Part shown: positions 1-9,272 of the stretch, piece by piece | Layout of the letters: each line of letters opens with the position of its first letter | Position numbering within the stretch: position 1 is the stretch's first letter | NCBI GenBank assembly: GCA_017795105.1 | Contig: CP051247.1 | Span: 4,434,001 to 4,498,000, forward strand | Reading direction: 5' to 3' | Origin: Planctomycetaceae bacterium | GTDB taxonomy: Bacteria; Planctomycetota; Planctomycetia; Planctomycetales; Planctomycetaceae | Length of the DNA stretch: 64,000 nucleotides | Made by a program: the position numbers and the translations under genes | Notes under the pieces: model-generated | Databases searched by the model: none | What the model saw: the letters and a program-made list of their open reading frames with translations, nothing else | Told to the model about the DNA's origin: nothing

Positions 1-215
1 GCGCAATCCTCACAGTTAAGGTCCGTGCCGGAGATGTCCCTGCTTCTCTAATGTGGCGCAGTCATTTCGTTCCCAAGCCAGCCGATTCCCACCTTATACT
101 TCAATGGGTGAGTAAGAACCGGGAGATCCCCAGTCGTTCTCCGACGCACCTGCTCTGGCGTTGAAATCGCGATCACGCTGGAGGTTCATCGCGACGCTAA
201 CTTCAGCTTGGTCTC

Positions 216-1928
216 ATGTTTTCACAACTGATCAGTGCTCAAATTCCCGTGGCTCTCCGTCCGGGACTCCAGCTGGCCAATTCGTGGCAATACAGCCAGT
301 TTCGCAAGAAGCTGTTCAACGCACCGCAGCAACAGCAGGACTGGTTGTTGCGTCGGGTTCGCAGTTGCAGGGACACCGAGTTCGGACGCAAGCACGGATT
401 TGCCGAGATCCGGACCCTGGCTGATTTTCGCCGTCAGGTGCCGGTTTCCGAGTACGACTATTTCGCTCCGTACATCGATGCCGTGGCGGCTGGGCGAACC
501 GAAGCACTGATCCCATCTCACGAAAAACTGCAGCGATTCACCATCACCACGGGCAGCAGTGGCACGCCCAAGCTTAATCCCGTGACCAATGTCTGGCTCA
601 AGGAATTGAAGCAGGCGTGGGGAATCTGGGGCATGAAGTATTTCGCCGATCACCCTTCGCACATCGGCGACAAAGTGCTGCAGATGGCCGGCATCTGGGA
701 GATGGGAAAGACCTCGGGCGGATACTCGATCAGCATGGTCAGCGCACTGCTGGCTCGCGTACAGAGTCCACTGCTGCGACCATTCTACGCGGTGCCGAGT
801 GATCTGAACGACATCAAAGATCCCGAAGCCCGTTATTACACCGCGCTGCGACTCACAATTACCGAACGCATCGGCTGGATTCTGCTGATGAACCCGGGCA
901 CGCTGATTCGCCTGGCCGAGATCGGCGACCAGTACAAAGAAGATTTGATCCGCGACCTCCGCGACGGAAGTCTTTCCGAGCGGTTCGATATTCCGCGCCC
1001 GTTGCGGGCCCTGCTGACACGCCGCACCGAGAGGCCTAACGTTATCGGAGCCCAGCAGCTCGAAGCGATCATCAATCGCACCGGGCGGCTACTGCCCCGC
1101 GATTACTGGAACGAACCGGTCATCAGCTGCTGGCTGGGGGGAACGGCCGGGTATCAGTCTCGCTATCTTCACGAGTACTTTGGCGGTTCACCGCTGCGGG
1201 ACATGGGACTGGTTTCGAGCGAAGGTCGACATACCATTCCAATCGAAGACACCGAGCCGCGTGGCGTGCCGTCGCTAATCTCCGGTTTCTATGAATACAT
1301 GCCGGTCGCAGAATTCGGCAAGGCAAACCCGGAAGTCGTTGAAGGTCACGAGTTGACCGAAGGCGAGGACTACTATCTGCTGATGACGACCTCGGCCGGT
1401 TACTTCCGCTTCAGCATCGGCGATATCGTCCGTTGTCGTGGCTTCGTCGGGAAAGCTCCGCTGCTGGAGTTTATTCAGAAAGGAACGCGAGTCGGCGATC
1501 TGGAAGGAGAGAAGCTGACGGAGCATCAAGTGATTGAAGCGGCTCATGATACGGCTGCCGATCTGGGGATCGAACTCGGACTGATCACCGCGGTTGCACG
1601 GCGGCTCGAGCACCAACATCCGCGCTACGACTTCCTGGTTGAAGTCGATTCGCTGCCCAATGCCGATCTCGCTCAGCGATTCCTGCAGCTGCTCGATGAG
1701 AAGCTGGAAGCCAAGAACTTCCTCTGGCGGGCCCGCCGCAGAGAGGGTGTGCTCGCCAATCCGAACCTCATTCGATTACCATCCGGTCGCTGGGAACAGT
1801 ACATTGCCGAAGAGGTGGATCGACGGGGAACCGGCGACTATCAGTACAAGCATCCCGGCCTGGTGCTCGATGCCAGCTGGGTCGATCAGTTCACGCCGGT
1901 CGATATCATCCCGCTGAAATCGAATTGA
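216..1928 (+). CDS. GH3 auxin-responsive promoter family protein (acyl-adenylate/amide synthetase)
   Basis: The 570-residue protein matches the GH3 superfamily, whose plant members adenylate a carboxylic acid (such as indole-3-acetate or jasmonate) and join it to an amino acid. The ATP-binding signature TTGSSGTPKLNP lies at residues 111-122. A second conserved block, with a GxxxxR-like glycine-rich run followed by the substrate-facing LLMTTSAGYFRFSIGD stretch, lies near residues 390-405. The length is typical of bacterial GH3 proteins. No signal peptide or membrane segment is seen, so it should be cytoplasmic. The ATG at 216 has no clear Shine-Dalgarno, but the N-terminal residues look genuine. 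The gene ends 32 bases before rdgB and probably shares a transcript with it. The substrate is unknown; the family is clear but the auxin link is only by homology. Confidence 0.85.
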   Translation: MFSQLISAQIPVALRPGLQLANSWQYSQFRKKLFNAPQQQQDWLLRRVRSCRDTEFGRKHGFAEIRTLADFRRQVPVSEYDYFAPYIDAVAAGRTEALIPSHEKLQRFTITTGSSGTPKLNPVTNVWLKELKQAWGIWGMKYFADHPSHIGDKVLQMAGIWEMGKTSGGYSISMVSALLARVQSPLLRPFYAVPSDLNDIKDPEARYYTALRLTITERIGWILLMNPGTLIRLAEIGDQYKEDLIRDLRDGSLSERFDIPRPLRALLTRRTERPNVIGAQQLEAIINRTGRLLPRDYWNEPVISCWLGGTAGYQSRYLHEYFGGSPLRDMGLVSSEGRHTIPIEDTEPRGVPSLISGFYEYMPVAEFGKANPEVVEGHELTEGEDYYLLMTTSAGYFRFSIGDIVRCRGFVGKAPLLEFIQKGTRVGDLEGEKLTEHQVIEAAHDTAADLGIELGLITAVARRLEHQHPRYDFLVEVDSLPNADLAQRFLQLLDEKLEAKNFLWRARRREGVLANPNLIRLPSGRWEQYIAEEVDRRGTGDYQYKHPGLVLDASWVDQFTPVDIIPLKSN

Positions 1929-1960
1929 GTTGAAAACAACGACGACGAAGAGGAGCAGTC

Positions 1961-2587
1961 GTGACGGAGCAGCCCGTAATCGTGCTGGCGAGCCGCAATG
2001 CCAAGAAGGCCGCCGAAATTGAAGTTCTGCTGAAAGGCGTCGGCGTGTCGGTCCGACCGGTTTCCGAGTTTCCCTCGGCAACAGAAGTGGACGAAGACGG
2101 CGACAGCTTCAAGGCCAACGCCGAGAAAAAGGCCTCCCAGGTCGCTCGCCAGACCGGCCACTGGGCGATTGGCGAAGACAGCGGCCTGTCGGTCGACGCT
2201 CTCAAAGGAGCCCCCGGCATCTACTCCGCCCGCTTCAGTGGAGAAGGCGCGACCGATGAGTCGAACAATCTGCATCTGCAGAAACAGCTCGAAGGTGTTG
2301 CCGACGCCAAACGGGGAGCACACTACACCTGCCACGTTGCTCTGGCGGATCCGAACGGAGCGATCCGTTTGAACGTCGAACGCTACTGCAACGGCGTCAT
2401 CATTCGCGAACCACGAGGCACGAACGGCTTCGGTTACGACCCGTACTTCCTGATTCGCGAATACGGCAAGACCTTCGGCGAACTCTCTCCCGTCGTCAAG
2501 AAAAGCATCAGCCACCGCGCCCGCGCCTTCAACGAATTCGTCCCCGGTCTCGTGCCGCTCCTGGATGAAATCCGTAAGTCCGATTAA
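1961..2587 (+). CDS. rdgB: XTP/dITP diphosphatase (RdgB/HAM1, non-canonical purine NTP pyrophosphatase)
   Basis: This 208-residue cytoplasmic enzyme hydrolyses dITP, XTP and ITP to monophosphates, keeping deaminated purines out of nucleic acids. Family motifs are all visible: SRNAKKAAE near the N-terminus (the SxNxxK substrate loop), GEDSGLSVDAL in the centre (metal-binding acidic residues), GFGYDPYF, and SHRARAF near the C-terminus (purine recognition). Translation starts at GTG 1961, with AGGAG seven to eleven bases upstream. It lies just downstream of the GH3 gene and converges on folP, with a repeat element between the two. Length is normal for the family. Confidence 0.95.
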   Translation: MTEQPVIVLASRNAKKAAEIEVLLKGVGVSVRPVSEFPSATEVDEDGDSFKANAEKKASQVARQTGHWAIGEDSGLSVDALKGAPGIYSARFSGEGATDESNNLHLQKQLEGVADAKRGAHYTCHVALADPNGAIRLNVERYCNGVIIREPRGTNGFGYDPYFLIREYGKTFGELSPVVKKSISHRARAFNEFVPGLVPLLDEIRKSD

Positions 2588-2613
2588 GTGACGTCCGCAG
2601 GCTGAAATCGATT

Positions 2614-2743
2614 GGGTGGCCCGTCCGGCACGGGCGGGTGACGAAGTCACAAGAGGCTGCGCCATGAGCGAGCTTGTTTCAGAACCCACGATTCCATTTC
2701 AACACACGGATGGCGCAGCCTCTTGTCGCTTTCGCGACCCGCC
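2614..2743. repeat. Family A intergenic inverted-repeat element (copy A1)
   Basis: The left end reads GGGTGGCCCGTCC, a short loop, then GGGCGGGTGACGAAGTCAC and AAGAGGCTGCGCCAT. About 45 bases later the inner arms reappear inverted (ATGGCGCAGCC, TCTTGTCGC). The right outer hairpin is degenerate. It fills the gap between the convergent rdgB and folP genes. The same layout recurs elsewhere in the window with other hairpin stems. Confidence 0.8.
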
Positions 2744-2775
2744 TTCTCGTTCTGGTCCCCCACTGACGTTTCGGG

Positions 2776-3648
2776 TTAGGATGTTTTCCCGGCGTTGCGA
2801 ATTGTTTGCCAGGCGAGCAGGGCGTCTTTCACTGCGGCGACATCGTGGACGCGAAGAATGTCGGTGTGTTGTTCGGCCAGGGCGATGGAGACGCCGAGCG
2901 TGCCGGCAAGGCGTTCTTCCATCTCGCGGTTGAGCAGCTTCTTCAAGAAGCTCTTGCGCGAATGTCCGATGAGGACGGGGCGTCCTTTACTGCGGATGGC
3001 AGCGACTGAGGACAGAATTTCGAGGTTGTGCTGGGCTGTTTTGCCGAAGCCGATGCCCGGATCGAGCACGACCCGTTCAGCCGGAATGCCCTGCTGCTCC
3101 AGCGTCGCCAGACGATCCTGCAGCCAGGCCTCGATTTCGGTCACGCAGTCGTCGTAATGGGGATTGTTCTGCATTGTCTGCGGCGTCCCCTGAATGTGCA
3201 TGCAAATCACCCCGGCTCCCGTCTCACTGCAGACCACGGGCATGTCGCTGTCGAACGTCAGGCCGGAAATGTCGTTCACGATCTCGGCTCCGGCCGCGAG
3301 GCTTTCCCGGGCGACTTCGGCTTTGGTGGTGTCGATCGAAATCGGAATCGAGATTCGACCAGCGAGCTTTTCGATCACTGGAACCACGCGGGCCAGTTCC
3401 TCTTGAAGCGTAACCGGCTCGGCTCGAGGCCGCGTCGATTCTCCGCCAATGTCGAGAATATCGGCTCCTTCATCGATCAGCCGCAGCGCATGGTCGACGG
3501 CTGCTTCGGTCTGCAGAAAGTTCCCGCCATCGGAGAAGCTGTCGGGCGTGACATTCACGATCCCCATGATCAGCGGATCGCGGCCGAGTTGATAATCGCG
3601 GCGTCCGAATTTCCAGGCGAGCAGGGGAGTCGTTGAATCAGCAGTCAC
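2776..3648 (-). CDS. folP: Dihydropteroate synthase
   Basis: The enzyme condenses p-aminobenzoate with 6-hydroxymethyl-dihydropterin diphosphate in folate synthesis and is the sulfonamide target. The TIM-barrel motifs are present in order: MGIVNVTPDSFSDGG, DIGGESTRP, SIDTTKAEVA, NDISG, VVLDPGIGFGKT and VLIGHSRKSF. I place the start at GTG 3648, preceded by GAGGA; an upstream in-frame ATG at 3711 would add 21 residues unlike the family N-terminus. From 3648 the protein has 290 residues, a normal length. It is convergent with rdgB, and no other folate gene lies nearby. Confidence 0.93.
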   Translation of the reverse strand: MTADSTTPLLAWKFGRRDYQLGRDPLIMGIVNVTPDSFSDGGNFLQTEAAVDHALRLIDEGADILDIGGESTRPRAEPVTLQEELARVVPVIEKLAGRISIPISIDTTKAEVARESLAAGAEIVNDISGLTFDSDMPVVCSETGAGVICMHIQGTPQTMQNNPHYDDCVTEIEAWLQDRLATLEQQGIPAERVVLDPGIGFGKTAQHNLEILSSVAAIRSKGRPVLIGHSRKSFLKKLLNREMEERLAGTLGVSIALAEQHTDILRVHDVAAVKDALLAWQTIRNAGKTS

Positions 3649-3896
3649 GGCAGGTCCTCGGCAGATCAAAGCGAAAGATCTGTTATAGATTGACCCGCGA
3701 TGAGTTGCCAACCCACGGAGCGAGGATCGTTGGGGAGCTGGACTGGCTGTGGAACCAGCAGAGATGGCCGCATCAGATTCCTTCGGGGCGGCGCAGCCGG
3801 GGTGACGTGAGATTTGGCATCTCGCCAGGAGAAAGTGTCGTTACCTGAAAGACGAGAGGAGAGGTGGAAGTTGAGGCATGGGACAGGGGCATTCTC

Positions 3897-3940
3897 CGGC
3901 GGCTTCGTCGCCCTGATAGCTGTGCTATCAGGACCACCCC
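3897..3940. repeat. Family A half-element (copy A2)
   Basis: Read on the minus strand this is GGGGTGGTCCTGATAGC, a loop, GCTATCAGG, then GCGACGAAGCCGCC. It has the family A plan (GGTGG, hairpin, GACGAAG) with a stem (CCTGATAGC/GCTATCAGG) unrelated to that of copy A1. It lies in the 461-base gap between folP and the sugar transferase; apart from this and the next copy I see nothing in that gap. Confidence 0.65.
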
Positions 3941-4037
3941 TAAAGACTCAATTGCTTTGAATAGCAGAAACTGGTTACTGCTGGTGTCTGTCCGTGTGTG
4001 ATCTGACGAAACATTGCGAGGAATCGTCTCAGACGCG

Positions 4038-4081
4038 CTTCTTGTGACTTCGTCACCCAGACGTGCACGTCTGGGCCATCC
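4038..4081. repeat. Family A half-element (copy A3)
   Basis: A right-hand half-unit: CTTCTTGTGACTTCGTCAC, then the hairpin CCCAGACGTGCACGTCTGGG, then CCATCC. Orientation is the same as copy A2, about 100 bases away. The stem is again different from other copies while the GTGACTTCGTCAC core is kept. Confidence 0.7.
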
Positions 4082-4109
4082 AGTCACCCCTAACCGCACG
4101 CTGGAGAGC

Positions 4110-4997
4110 TTAGAGTGCTCCGCTGCCGGTCATCACGACGCGGATGGTGCGGAATAGAATTTTGATGTCGTTCCACAGGCAGCAGTTCTGCAGATAGAGC
4201 AGATCGTAGACGACTTTGCGGCGGAAGCTTTCGGTGTTGTTGTCGTACCCATTTTCGATCTGAGCAACGCCGGTCAGGCCCGGCTTCAGTCCCAGACGCT
4301 GAACGTAGTTCGGAATCTCTTCAGACAGGCCGGCAATGAATTCCGGGCGTTCCGGTCGCGGGCCAACCATCGACATCTCCCCGCGGATCACGTTCCACAG
4401 CTGCGGCAACTCATCGAGCCGTGTCTTTCGCATGAAGCGCCCCAGGGGAGTCACGCGAGGGTCATTCTTCTGGGCGAACTGAGCTCCGTTCTTCTCGGCA
4501 TCGGTTCGCATTGTGCGGAATTTGTAGAGAGTGAACTCCCGACCGTACTTGGCTTTCGTGCGACGGTCCGAATCGGACTGACGGCGTTCCCCCAGCTCCT
4601 GCGGAGGGCCGAGTACCATCTGTCGGCGGTCAGGACGGTTCTTACGAAGATTGAGGCCGACCCGTTTCTGTCGGAAAATGGCTGGGCCGGGTGATGTCAG
4701 TTTGACGGCGATCGCAGTGACCAGCATCACCGGAGAGAGCAGGAGGAGCAGTGAACTGGCTACGACCAGATCGAGCGTGCGTTTGGCGAGTCGTGTCCGG
4801 AGCGAAAGGCAGTGCACGTTCTCTCGCGGCAGCGAAAGCTGAAGCTGGCTGATCCACTTCGCTTCAATGGACTCGAAATCCGAGTTCGACGTGTCCCCAT
4901 GACTGTAGGCGACGATGTCTCCGAGTTCCTGCTCCTGTCGATAGACGGGAACGATCATCTCGCCGGGATGCTTAGCTTCCAGGGTGACATTGCTCAT
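4110..4997 (-). CDS. Bacterial sugar transferase (undecaprenyl-phosphate sugar phosphotransferase)
   Basis: A 295-residue membrane enzyme of the PF02397 family, which starts glycan assembly by moving a sugar-1-phosphate from a nucleotide sugar to undecaprenyl phosphate. A hydrophobic segment (LDLVVASSLLLLLSPVMLVT, about residues 75-95) is followed by LTSPGPAIFRQKRVG, LYKFRTMRTDAE, RKTRLDELPQLWNV, MSMVGPRPERPEF and LKPGLTGVAQI, the whole catalytic set. An insert of about 35 charged residues separates the FRQKRVG and YKFRTM motifs. It belongs to the small-topology class, lacking the multi-helix N-terminal part of WcaJ/WbaP. The neighbouring GT-C protein, methyltransferase and GtrB-like enzyme fit a role in surface polysaccharide. 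Confidence 0.93.
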   Translation of the reverse strand: MSNVTLEAKHPGEMIVPVYRQEQELGDIVAYSHGDTSNSDFESIEAKWISQLQLSLPRENVHCLSLRTRLAKRTLDLVVASSLLLLLSPVMLVTAIAVKLTSPGPAIFRQKRVGLNLRKNRPDRRQMVLGPPQELGERRQSDSDRRTKAKYGREFTLYKFRTMRTDAEKNGAQFAQKNDPRVTPLGRFMRKTRLDELPQLWNVIRGEMSMVGPRPERPEFIAGLSEEIPNYVQRLGLKPGLTGVAQIENGYDNNTESFRRKVVYDLLYLQNCCLWNDIKILFRTIRVVMTGSGAL

Positions 4998-5201
4998 GAT
5001 GACTCTTCGTCGTTTGTAGCTCGCGGGGCGGAGCGTTGGTGGACGGTTCAGCGACGTAGGAGCGTGGAACGGATATCCACGGTAACGGGGTGTTGTACTG
5101 ATTTGTCAATCCCCTGCCTCGCAAAGGAAAGGGGACTCTCAGGACCGCTGGTTGTCTTTTCGGATTGAACAGGTTTTAACGATTAAACGGCTTTGTCCGC
5201 C

Positions 5202-6890
5202 TTACTCCCGGGACATGGAAGCGAGGGGAGAGAACGCCGGGTTCAGTGGCGCAGCTGAGCCTTTGACCTCGTGAATCACGTATTGCCCGCTGCGAAACAC
5301 CACGGGATGCTGGTACGGGAACTCGTCCAAATGGTCCTGGGGAAAGGCTTCCGGCAATGCGTGGGCGCCGGTGCGATCCCGGTACTCTTCTGGAGTCATA
5401 CCGTTCTCCAGCAGACTGCTGAGAATAAATCGATGTCCGGAGCGATCGAGGCTCTCGACAATCTCGTCCTGATGATCGCGGAAGACCCGGGTCAGGACGT
5501 CGAGATAGACGAATCGCGTGGACGGTTTCAGATCAAGTTCCCGGTAGGCATGCACCACGTAGACGTTGTGGACCGTCAGCTCGCCATCGTTCAACTCCTG
5601 TTGACGCAGGAAGTCGAGAGCCGGTTGCAGTTCGGTCCAGTCCGGTAGCGGAAAATGCTGCAGGCCTGTCTTTACCGCTGGCGTACTGCCTTCATTCAGA
5701 CAGGCTTTCAAGTGCTGGACTCGACTCCAGTCGGTCGCCGGGCTGAACGCCAGAGCCAGTAACACGCAGATACCTGCCAGCGGAGCCCGCATGCAGGTTC
5801 CGGTTCTAACACTGTTGCCGGAGACGATGCGGAAGTCGAGACTGCCGTTCACGGCTCGGATCGACAGTGTCAGTGCCAGCATCACTTCGGGCACGTGGAT
5901 GTAATCGAACAAATGCTGCAGGAAGAACGTCTGAAACAGCCAGCCGAGATAGACGGCTGACAGAAGCGTATCACTCAGGCGATCTTTCTCGTCCGACGGT
6001 CGTCGGCAATTGATCAATGAAACAACCGCAACTGGCAGAGCAACCAAGTGAGCCAGAGTGAACGGGTAGAACCGCAGTTGTTGTCGCCAGAGACGATCCC
6101 AGGTCCAGCGTTCGCGGCCGACCTCGAAGTAAGTCGGGTTCCATTCGATCGCCATCTCCCAGAAGTGCGGCCAGGTTCCCGATGTGATCAGCCAAACGGT
6201 TCCCAGGCCTCCGATCAGCAGGCCCCCGCAAAGAACACCGGCGATGTCGGTTAGAATTCGCGATCGGTTCCGCACCAGTATCCAGCCGAAGACCATTGCC
6301 GCCAGAGCAGGAATGGCGATGAAAGGCTTGATCCAGAATCCAGTCGCCCAGATGAGCCCCTCCACAAAGCCCCAGCGGAAAAGGGAAGCCCCCGAGGCCG
6401 TGTCATTCTGTTGACGCTCGATCTGCCGTCGTCGCAGATACAGAGCGAGCAGAGCGGGCAGGAACATCCATGTATCGCGCTGACAATGGCACCATTCGGA
6501 GGTCCCGAAGTAGAACCAAAGCAGCATCAGCCCCATGAAGACACGTTCGGAGACCGGCGGTCCGGTTTCCGTTTTCGCGTTCTGGCGAAACCACAGACAA
6601 AGCAGAACCGTAATCAGACCAACGATCACCAGATCGACGCTCTTCAGTGCATACTCCGACCAACCGAACAGGCTGCGCACGGCGATGTGTGCCCAGACAA
6701 TGCCGGGCAAGTTGGGTTCAACGATATCACGGTACAGGACCCCGCCTTCAAGCACGGTTTCGGCTTGAAGATCATACAGAGCCGGATCGGCCGTGAGGGG
6801 CATGCAGAGCATCAGCGGTACGCTGACAATCAGCAGCAATCCCAGCAGCATCCAGGGGACCAGCCCATAGGAGCGTATGTTCGAATTCAC
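5202..6890 (-). CDS. Polytopic membrane glycosyltransferase-like protein (GT-C / family 39 type)
   Basis: The 562-residue protein has about ten hydrophobic segments spread to residue 390 and a soluble C-terminal part. The first loop after TM1 holds the pattern LTADPALYDLQAETVLEGG...LYRDIVEPNLPG, typical of GT-C enzymes that use lipid-linked sugars (dolichyl/undecaprenyl-phosphate mannosyl- or arabinosyl-transferase type), with the acidic residue expected of the catalytic loop. Donor and acceptor cannot be told from the sequence. The tail (residues about 400-562) resembles the periplasmic domain of such enzymes. It shares its strand with the sugar transferase, about 200 bases upstream of it. 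An alternative reading is an O-antigen-type membrane protein without catalytic role. Confidence 0.75.
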   Translation of the reverse strand: MNSNIRSYGLVPWMLLGLLLIVSVPLMLCMPLTADPALYDLQAETVLEGGVLYRDIVEPNLPGIVWAHIAVRSLFGWSEYALKSVDLVIVGLITVLLCLWFRQNAKTETGPPVSERVFMGLMLLWFYFGTSEWCHCQRDTWMFLPALLALYLRRRQIERQQNDTASGASLFRWGFVEGLIWATGFWIKPFIAIPALAAMVFGWILVRNRSRILTDIAGVLCGGLLIGGLGTVWLITSGTWPHFWEMAIEWNPTYFEVGRERWTWDRLWRQQLRFYPFTLAHLVALPVAVVSLINCRRPSDEKDRLSDTLLSAVYLGWLFQTFFLQHLFDYIHVPEVMLALTLSIRAVNGSLDFRIVSGNSVRTGTCMRAPLAGICVLLALAFSPATDWSRVQHLKACLNEGSTPAVKTGLQHFPLPDWTELQPALDFLRQQELNDGELTVHNVYVVHAYRELDLKPSTRFVYLDVLTRVFRDHQDEIVESLDRSGHRFILSSLLENGMTPEEYRDRTGAHALPEAFPQDHLDEFPYQHPVVFRSGQYVIHEVKGSAAPLNPAFSPLASMSRE

Positions 6891-7174
6891 ATCCGAGCCT
6901 CATGGAACAATTAGACAGGTTGCGGAAAGACAACACTCGAACATAGCTCATAAATCTCGATGTCGACGCACGCTCACCACAAATTTCTCAAGGGAGAACA
7001 CTGACGCCGTGGAAGCCACGATCCGCACCATCTGCAGAATCGGCAGAGCCTTTCTGAAGCTCGCCGCTCTCCTAAAAATCTTCCGCATTCCTTCCGCGGC
7101 CCGCGCCATTCTGAGCTATCGGTTGAGTACGCGTTGCCTTTTTGCAACACGGAGGAATCTCGAAGTCATTGAGG

Positions 7175-7981
7175 ATGGAACGACTCATGGAAGTGGCTCA
7201 TCTGCACGAGCTCTCTCAGCTGGAGCAAACCTACTGGTGGCATATCGCCAAACGCGAACTGGTCACGCGCTGGCTTCAACAGTATGTCCCCGCTCCCGCT
7301 CGCGTGGTTGAGGGCGGAATTGGTTCGGCTGGAAATCTGGTTTCTTTCCAGGAACTCGGCTACGAAGTCGCCGGGCTCGATATCATGCCCGAAGCCGTCG
7401 AGTACGGAAAGAAGCGGGGCATCGCCGATGTCCACGTGCATGACCTGGGGAAGCCCTGGCCGTTCGAAGCCGACTCGGCTGATGCCGTTGTCCTGCTCGA
7501 TGTCATCGAACATGTGGAAGACCCCGTCGCCGTCCTTCAGCACGCATCCCGCGTCCTCAAACCGGAGGGGAAACTGCTGCTGACGGTCCCCGCCTATCAA
7601 TGGCTCTTCGGAACCTGGGACGAGGCACTCGGACATTACCGCCGCTACACGAACCGCAAGCTGGAACAGCAAACCGTCGCGGCCGGATTCAAGACACTTG
7701 AGTTGACCCACTGGAATTCATTTACGCTTCCAGCCGCCGTCGGCGTTCGCACCTGGCAGAAACTCTGTCCGCAACGGAAGTCGGCCGAGTTTCCCCGCGT
7801 CAGTCCTTTGGTCAATCAGTTACTGCTCGGCTGTGCGTCGTTCGAACGAGCCTGCAGTCGTTTCGTGAACATCCCCTGCGGTCTTTCCGTTGCTGGTGTA
7901 TTTTCGAAGACCGCCATCGAGCAGTCGTCGAACCTGTCGCGGCCACTCGCGTCGGTCGAAAGGGCCTCCCATGACGTCTAA
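7175..7981 (+). CDS. Class I SAM-dependent methyltransferase
   Basis: A cytoplasmic methyltransferase of about 268 residues. The SAM-binding motif I is the variant VVEGGIGSAGNLVSF; the acidic ribose-binding residue follows in VAGLDIMPEAVEYG; the LLDVIEHVEDPVAVL motif and the LKPEGKLLLTVPAYQWLFG strand complete the Rossmann core. LEQTYWWHIAKRELV near the start is typical of methyltransferases placed beside polyprenyl-phosphate glycosyltransferases. Starts at TTG 7169, ATG 7175 and ATG 7187 are all possible; GAGG at 7171-7174 is too close to the second and far from the third, so the start is uncertain by a few residues. The stop overlaps the next gene by 11 bases, implying coupled translation and a shared glycan or lipid-modification role. 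Confidence 0.88.
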   Translation: MERLMEVAHLHELSQLEQTYWWHIAKRELVTRWLQQYVPAPARVVEGGIGSAGNLVSFQELGYEVAGLDIMPEAVEYGKKRGIADVHVHDLGKPWPFEADSADAVVLLDVIEHVEDPVAVLQHASRVLKPEGKLLLTVPAYQWLFGTWDEALGHYRRYTNRKLEQQTVAAGFKTLELTHWNSFTLPAAVGVRTWQKLCPQRKSAEFPRVSPLVNQLLLGCASFERACSRFVNIPCGLSVAGVFSKTAIEQSSNLSRPLASVERASHDV

Positions 7982-9056
7982 GTCCCGTCGATCACCTGAA
8001 AACGCCTTCATCTCTGTGGTGCTTCCGGTCTTCAACGAACGTGAAGTCCTGCAGAAGCTCGTTGAACGAATCACCGGCGTCCTTCAACAGGGCGGCTGGA
8101 ACTACGAGATCGTTTTCGTCAACGACGGCTCCAGCGATGGTAGTGGCGAGCTGCTCGATCAGATCAGTTCGACGCAGGAGGGAATCAAAGCGGTTCATCT
8201 CTCCCGAAACTTTGGGCATCAGGCCGCCGTCCAGGCCGGAATGGCTCAAGCGACAGGCGACGCCGTCATTCTGATGGATTCCGATCTCCAGGACGACCCG
8301 AACGCGCTGACGGAGTTCCTGCAGGCATGGCAGCAGGGTAATGAGATCGTTTACGCAGTACGCACCAAACGGAAGGAACAGCTCTGGAAGCAGGTTCTGT
8401 TCAACTCGTTTTACCGCGTGCTGAACGCGGTCTCGAATGTCCGCATTCCGCTCGACGCCGGGAACTTCAGCCTGATGGATCGGGCGGTCGTGGATACGAT
8501 CAATCGGCTACCGGAATGCGATCGGTATCTTCCCGGTCTCCGCAGCTGGGCCGGCTTTCGTCAGATCGGAGTCGTGGTTGAACGAGCGGCCCGGTACGAC
8601 GAAACGCCGCGTGTCTCGCTCAAAGGGCTTTTCCGACTCGCGAAGACGGCAATCTTCTCATTCTCTCACGTGCCGCTGACCATGTTCTACGCGATCGGTG
8701 CGATCTCGTTTCTGGTCTGCTTCACCATGGCCGTGTTCTCGTTGTATCACAAGATGATCACCGGGCTGGCCATTCCCGGGTGGACTTCGACGACCATGAT
8801 CGTTTCCCTGTTCGGAGCGATTAACGCGATCGGAATCGCCATCCTCGGCGAATACGCCGCTCGCATCTACGACCAGGTGCGGGCACGTCCGACGTACATC
8901 ATCGATCGCTGCAATTCCATGCCGACGGTCCGTGAGCAACCCCGGCCAGTCACACTCGACAACTCTCCCGAAGCGGACCTCCTCGAATGGGTCGCCCAAA
9001 ACTGGGGCGATCTCCGAAGCATCCAACGCGTCGATGCCCCCGTTCCACAGAAGTAG
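7971..9056 (+). CDS. Family 2 glycosyltransferase, GtrB/DPM1-like, with two C-terminal membrane helices
   Basis: This 361-residue protein probably loads a sugar onto undecaprenyl phosphate. The GT-A fold is shown by VVLPVFNEREVLQKLVER, VFVNDGSSDGSGELL and the DSDLQDDP metal/nucleotide motif, then DAGNFSLMDR and QIGVVVERAAR. Two membrane helices follow: FYAIGAISFLVCFTMAVFSL and MIVSLFGAINAIGIAILGEY, with the ARIYDQVRARPTYII end typical of GtrB/ArnC-type enzymes. The ATG at 7971 overlaps the methyltransferase stop; a frame open from 7890 is an unlikely extension. It could supply the lipid-linked sugar for the GT-C protein at 5202-6890 (inference). Confidence 0.92.
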   Translation: MTSKSRRSPENAFISVVLPVFNEREVLQKLVERITGVLQQGGWNYEIVFVNDGSSDGSGELLDQISSTQEGIKAVHLSRNFGHQAAVQAGMAQATGDAVILMDSDLQDDPNALTEFLQAWQQGNEIVYAVRTKRKEQLWKQVLFNSFYRVLNAVSNVRIPLDAGNFSLMDRAVVDTINRLPECDRYLPGLRSWAGFRQIGVVVERAARYDETPRVSLKGLFRLAKTAIFSFSHVPLTMFYAIGAISFLVCFTMAVFSLYHKMITGLAIPGWTSTTMIVSLFGAINAIGIAILGEYAARIYDQVRARPTYIIDRCNSMPTVREQPRPVTLDNSPEADLLEWVAQNWGDLRSIQRVDAPVPQK

Positions 9057-9079
9057 ACCCGCGAATTAGAACGGTGCAG

Positions 9080-9109
9080 GGTGCCATGCCCACGCTTGCG
9101 TGGGTATGC
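9080..9109. repeat. Family B palindrome (GGTGCCA-linked hairpin)
   Basis: GGTGCCA leads into the stem ATGCCCACGC / GCGTGGGTAT with one G-T pair and a minimal loop. It lies in the convergent gap after the GtrB-like gene and may also act as a transcription end point, though no T-tract follows. Confidence 0.6.
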
Positions 9110-9215
9110 TTAAAGCGTCGACCAGTTCCATCGTGCCTGACGCCGTAACAATCGTGAGGCGTCGTCTTCGCTGCGCACGATCGGCAGGCGGGAGACTGCC
9201 CTACCGATGCAAGAG

Positions 9216-9249
<34 letters not shown>

Positions 9250-9272
9250 TCACAATAACGACGGTTCAGCCT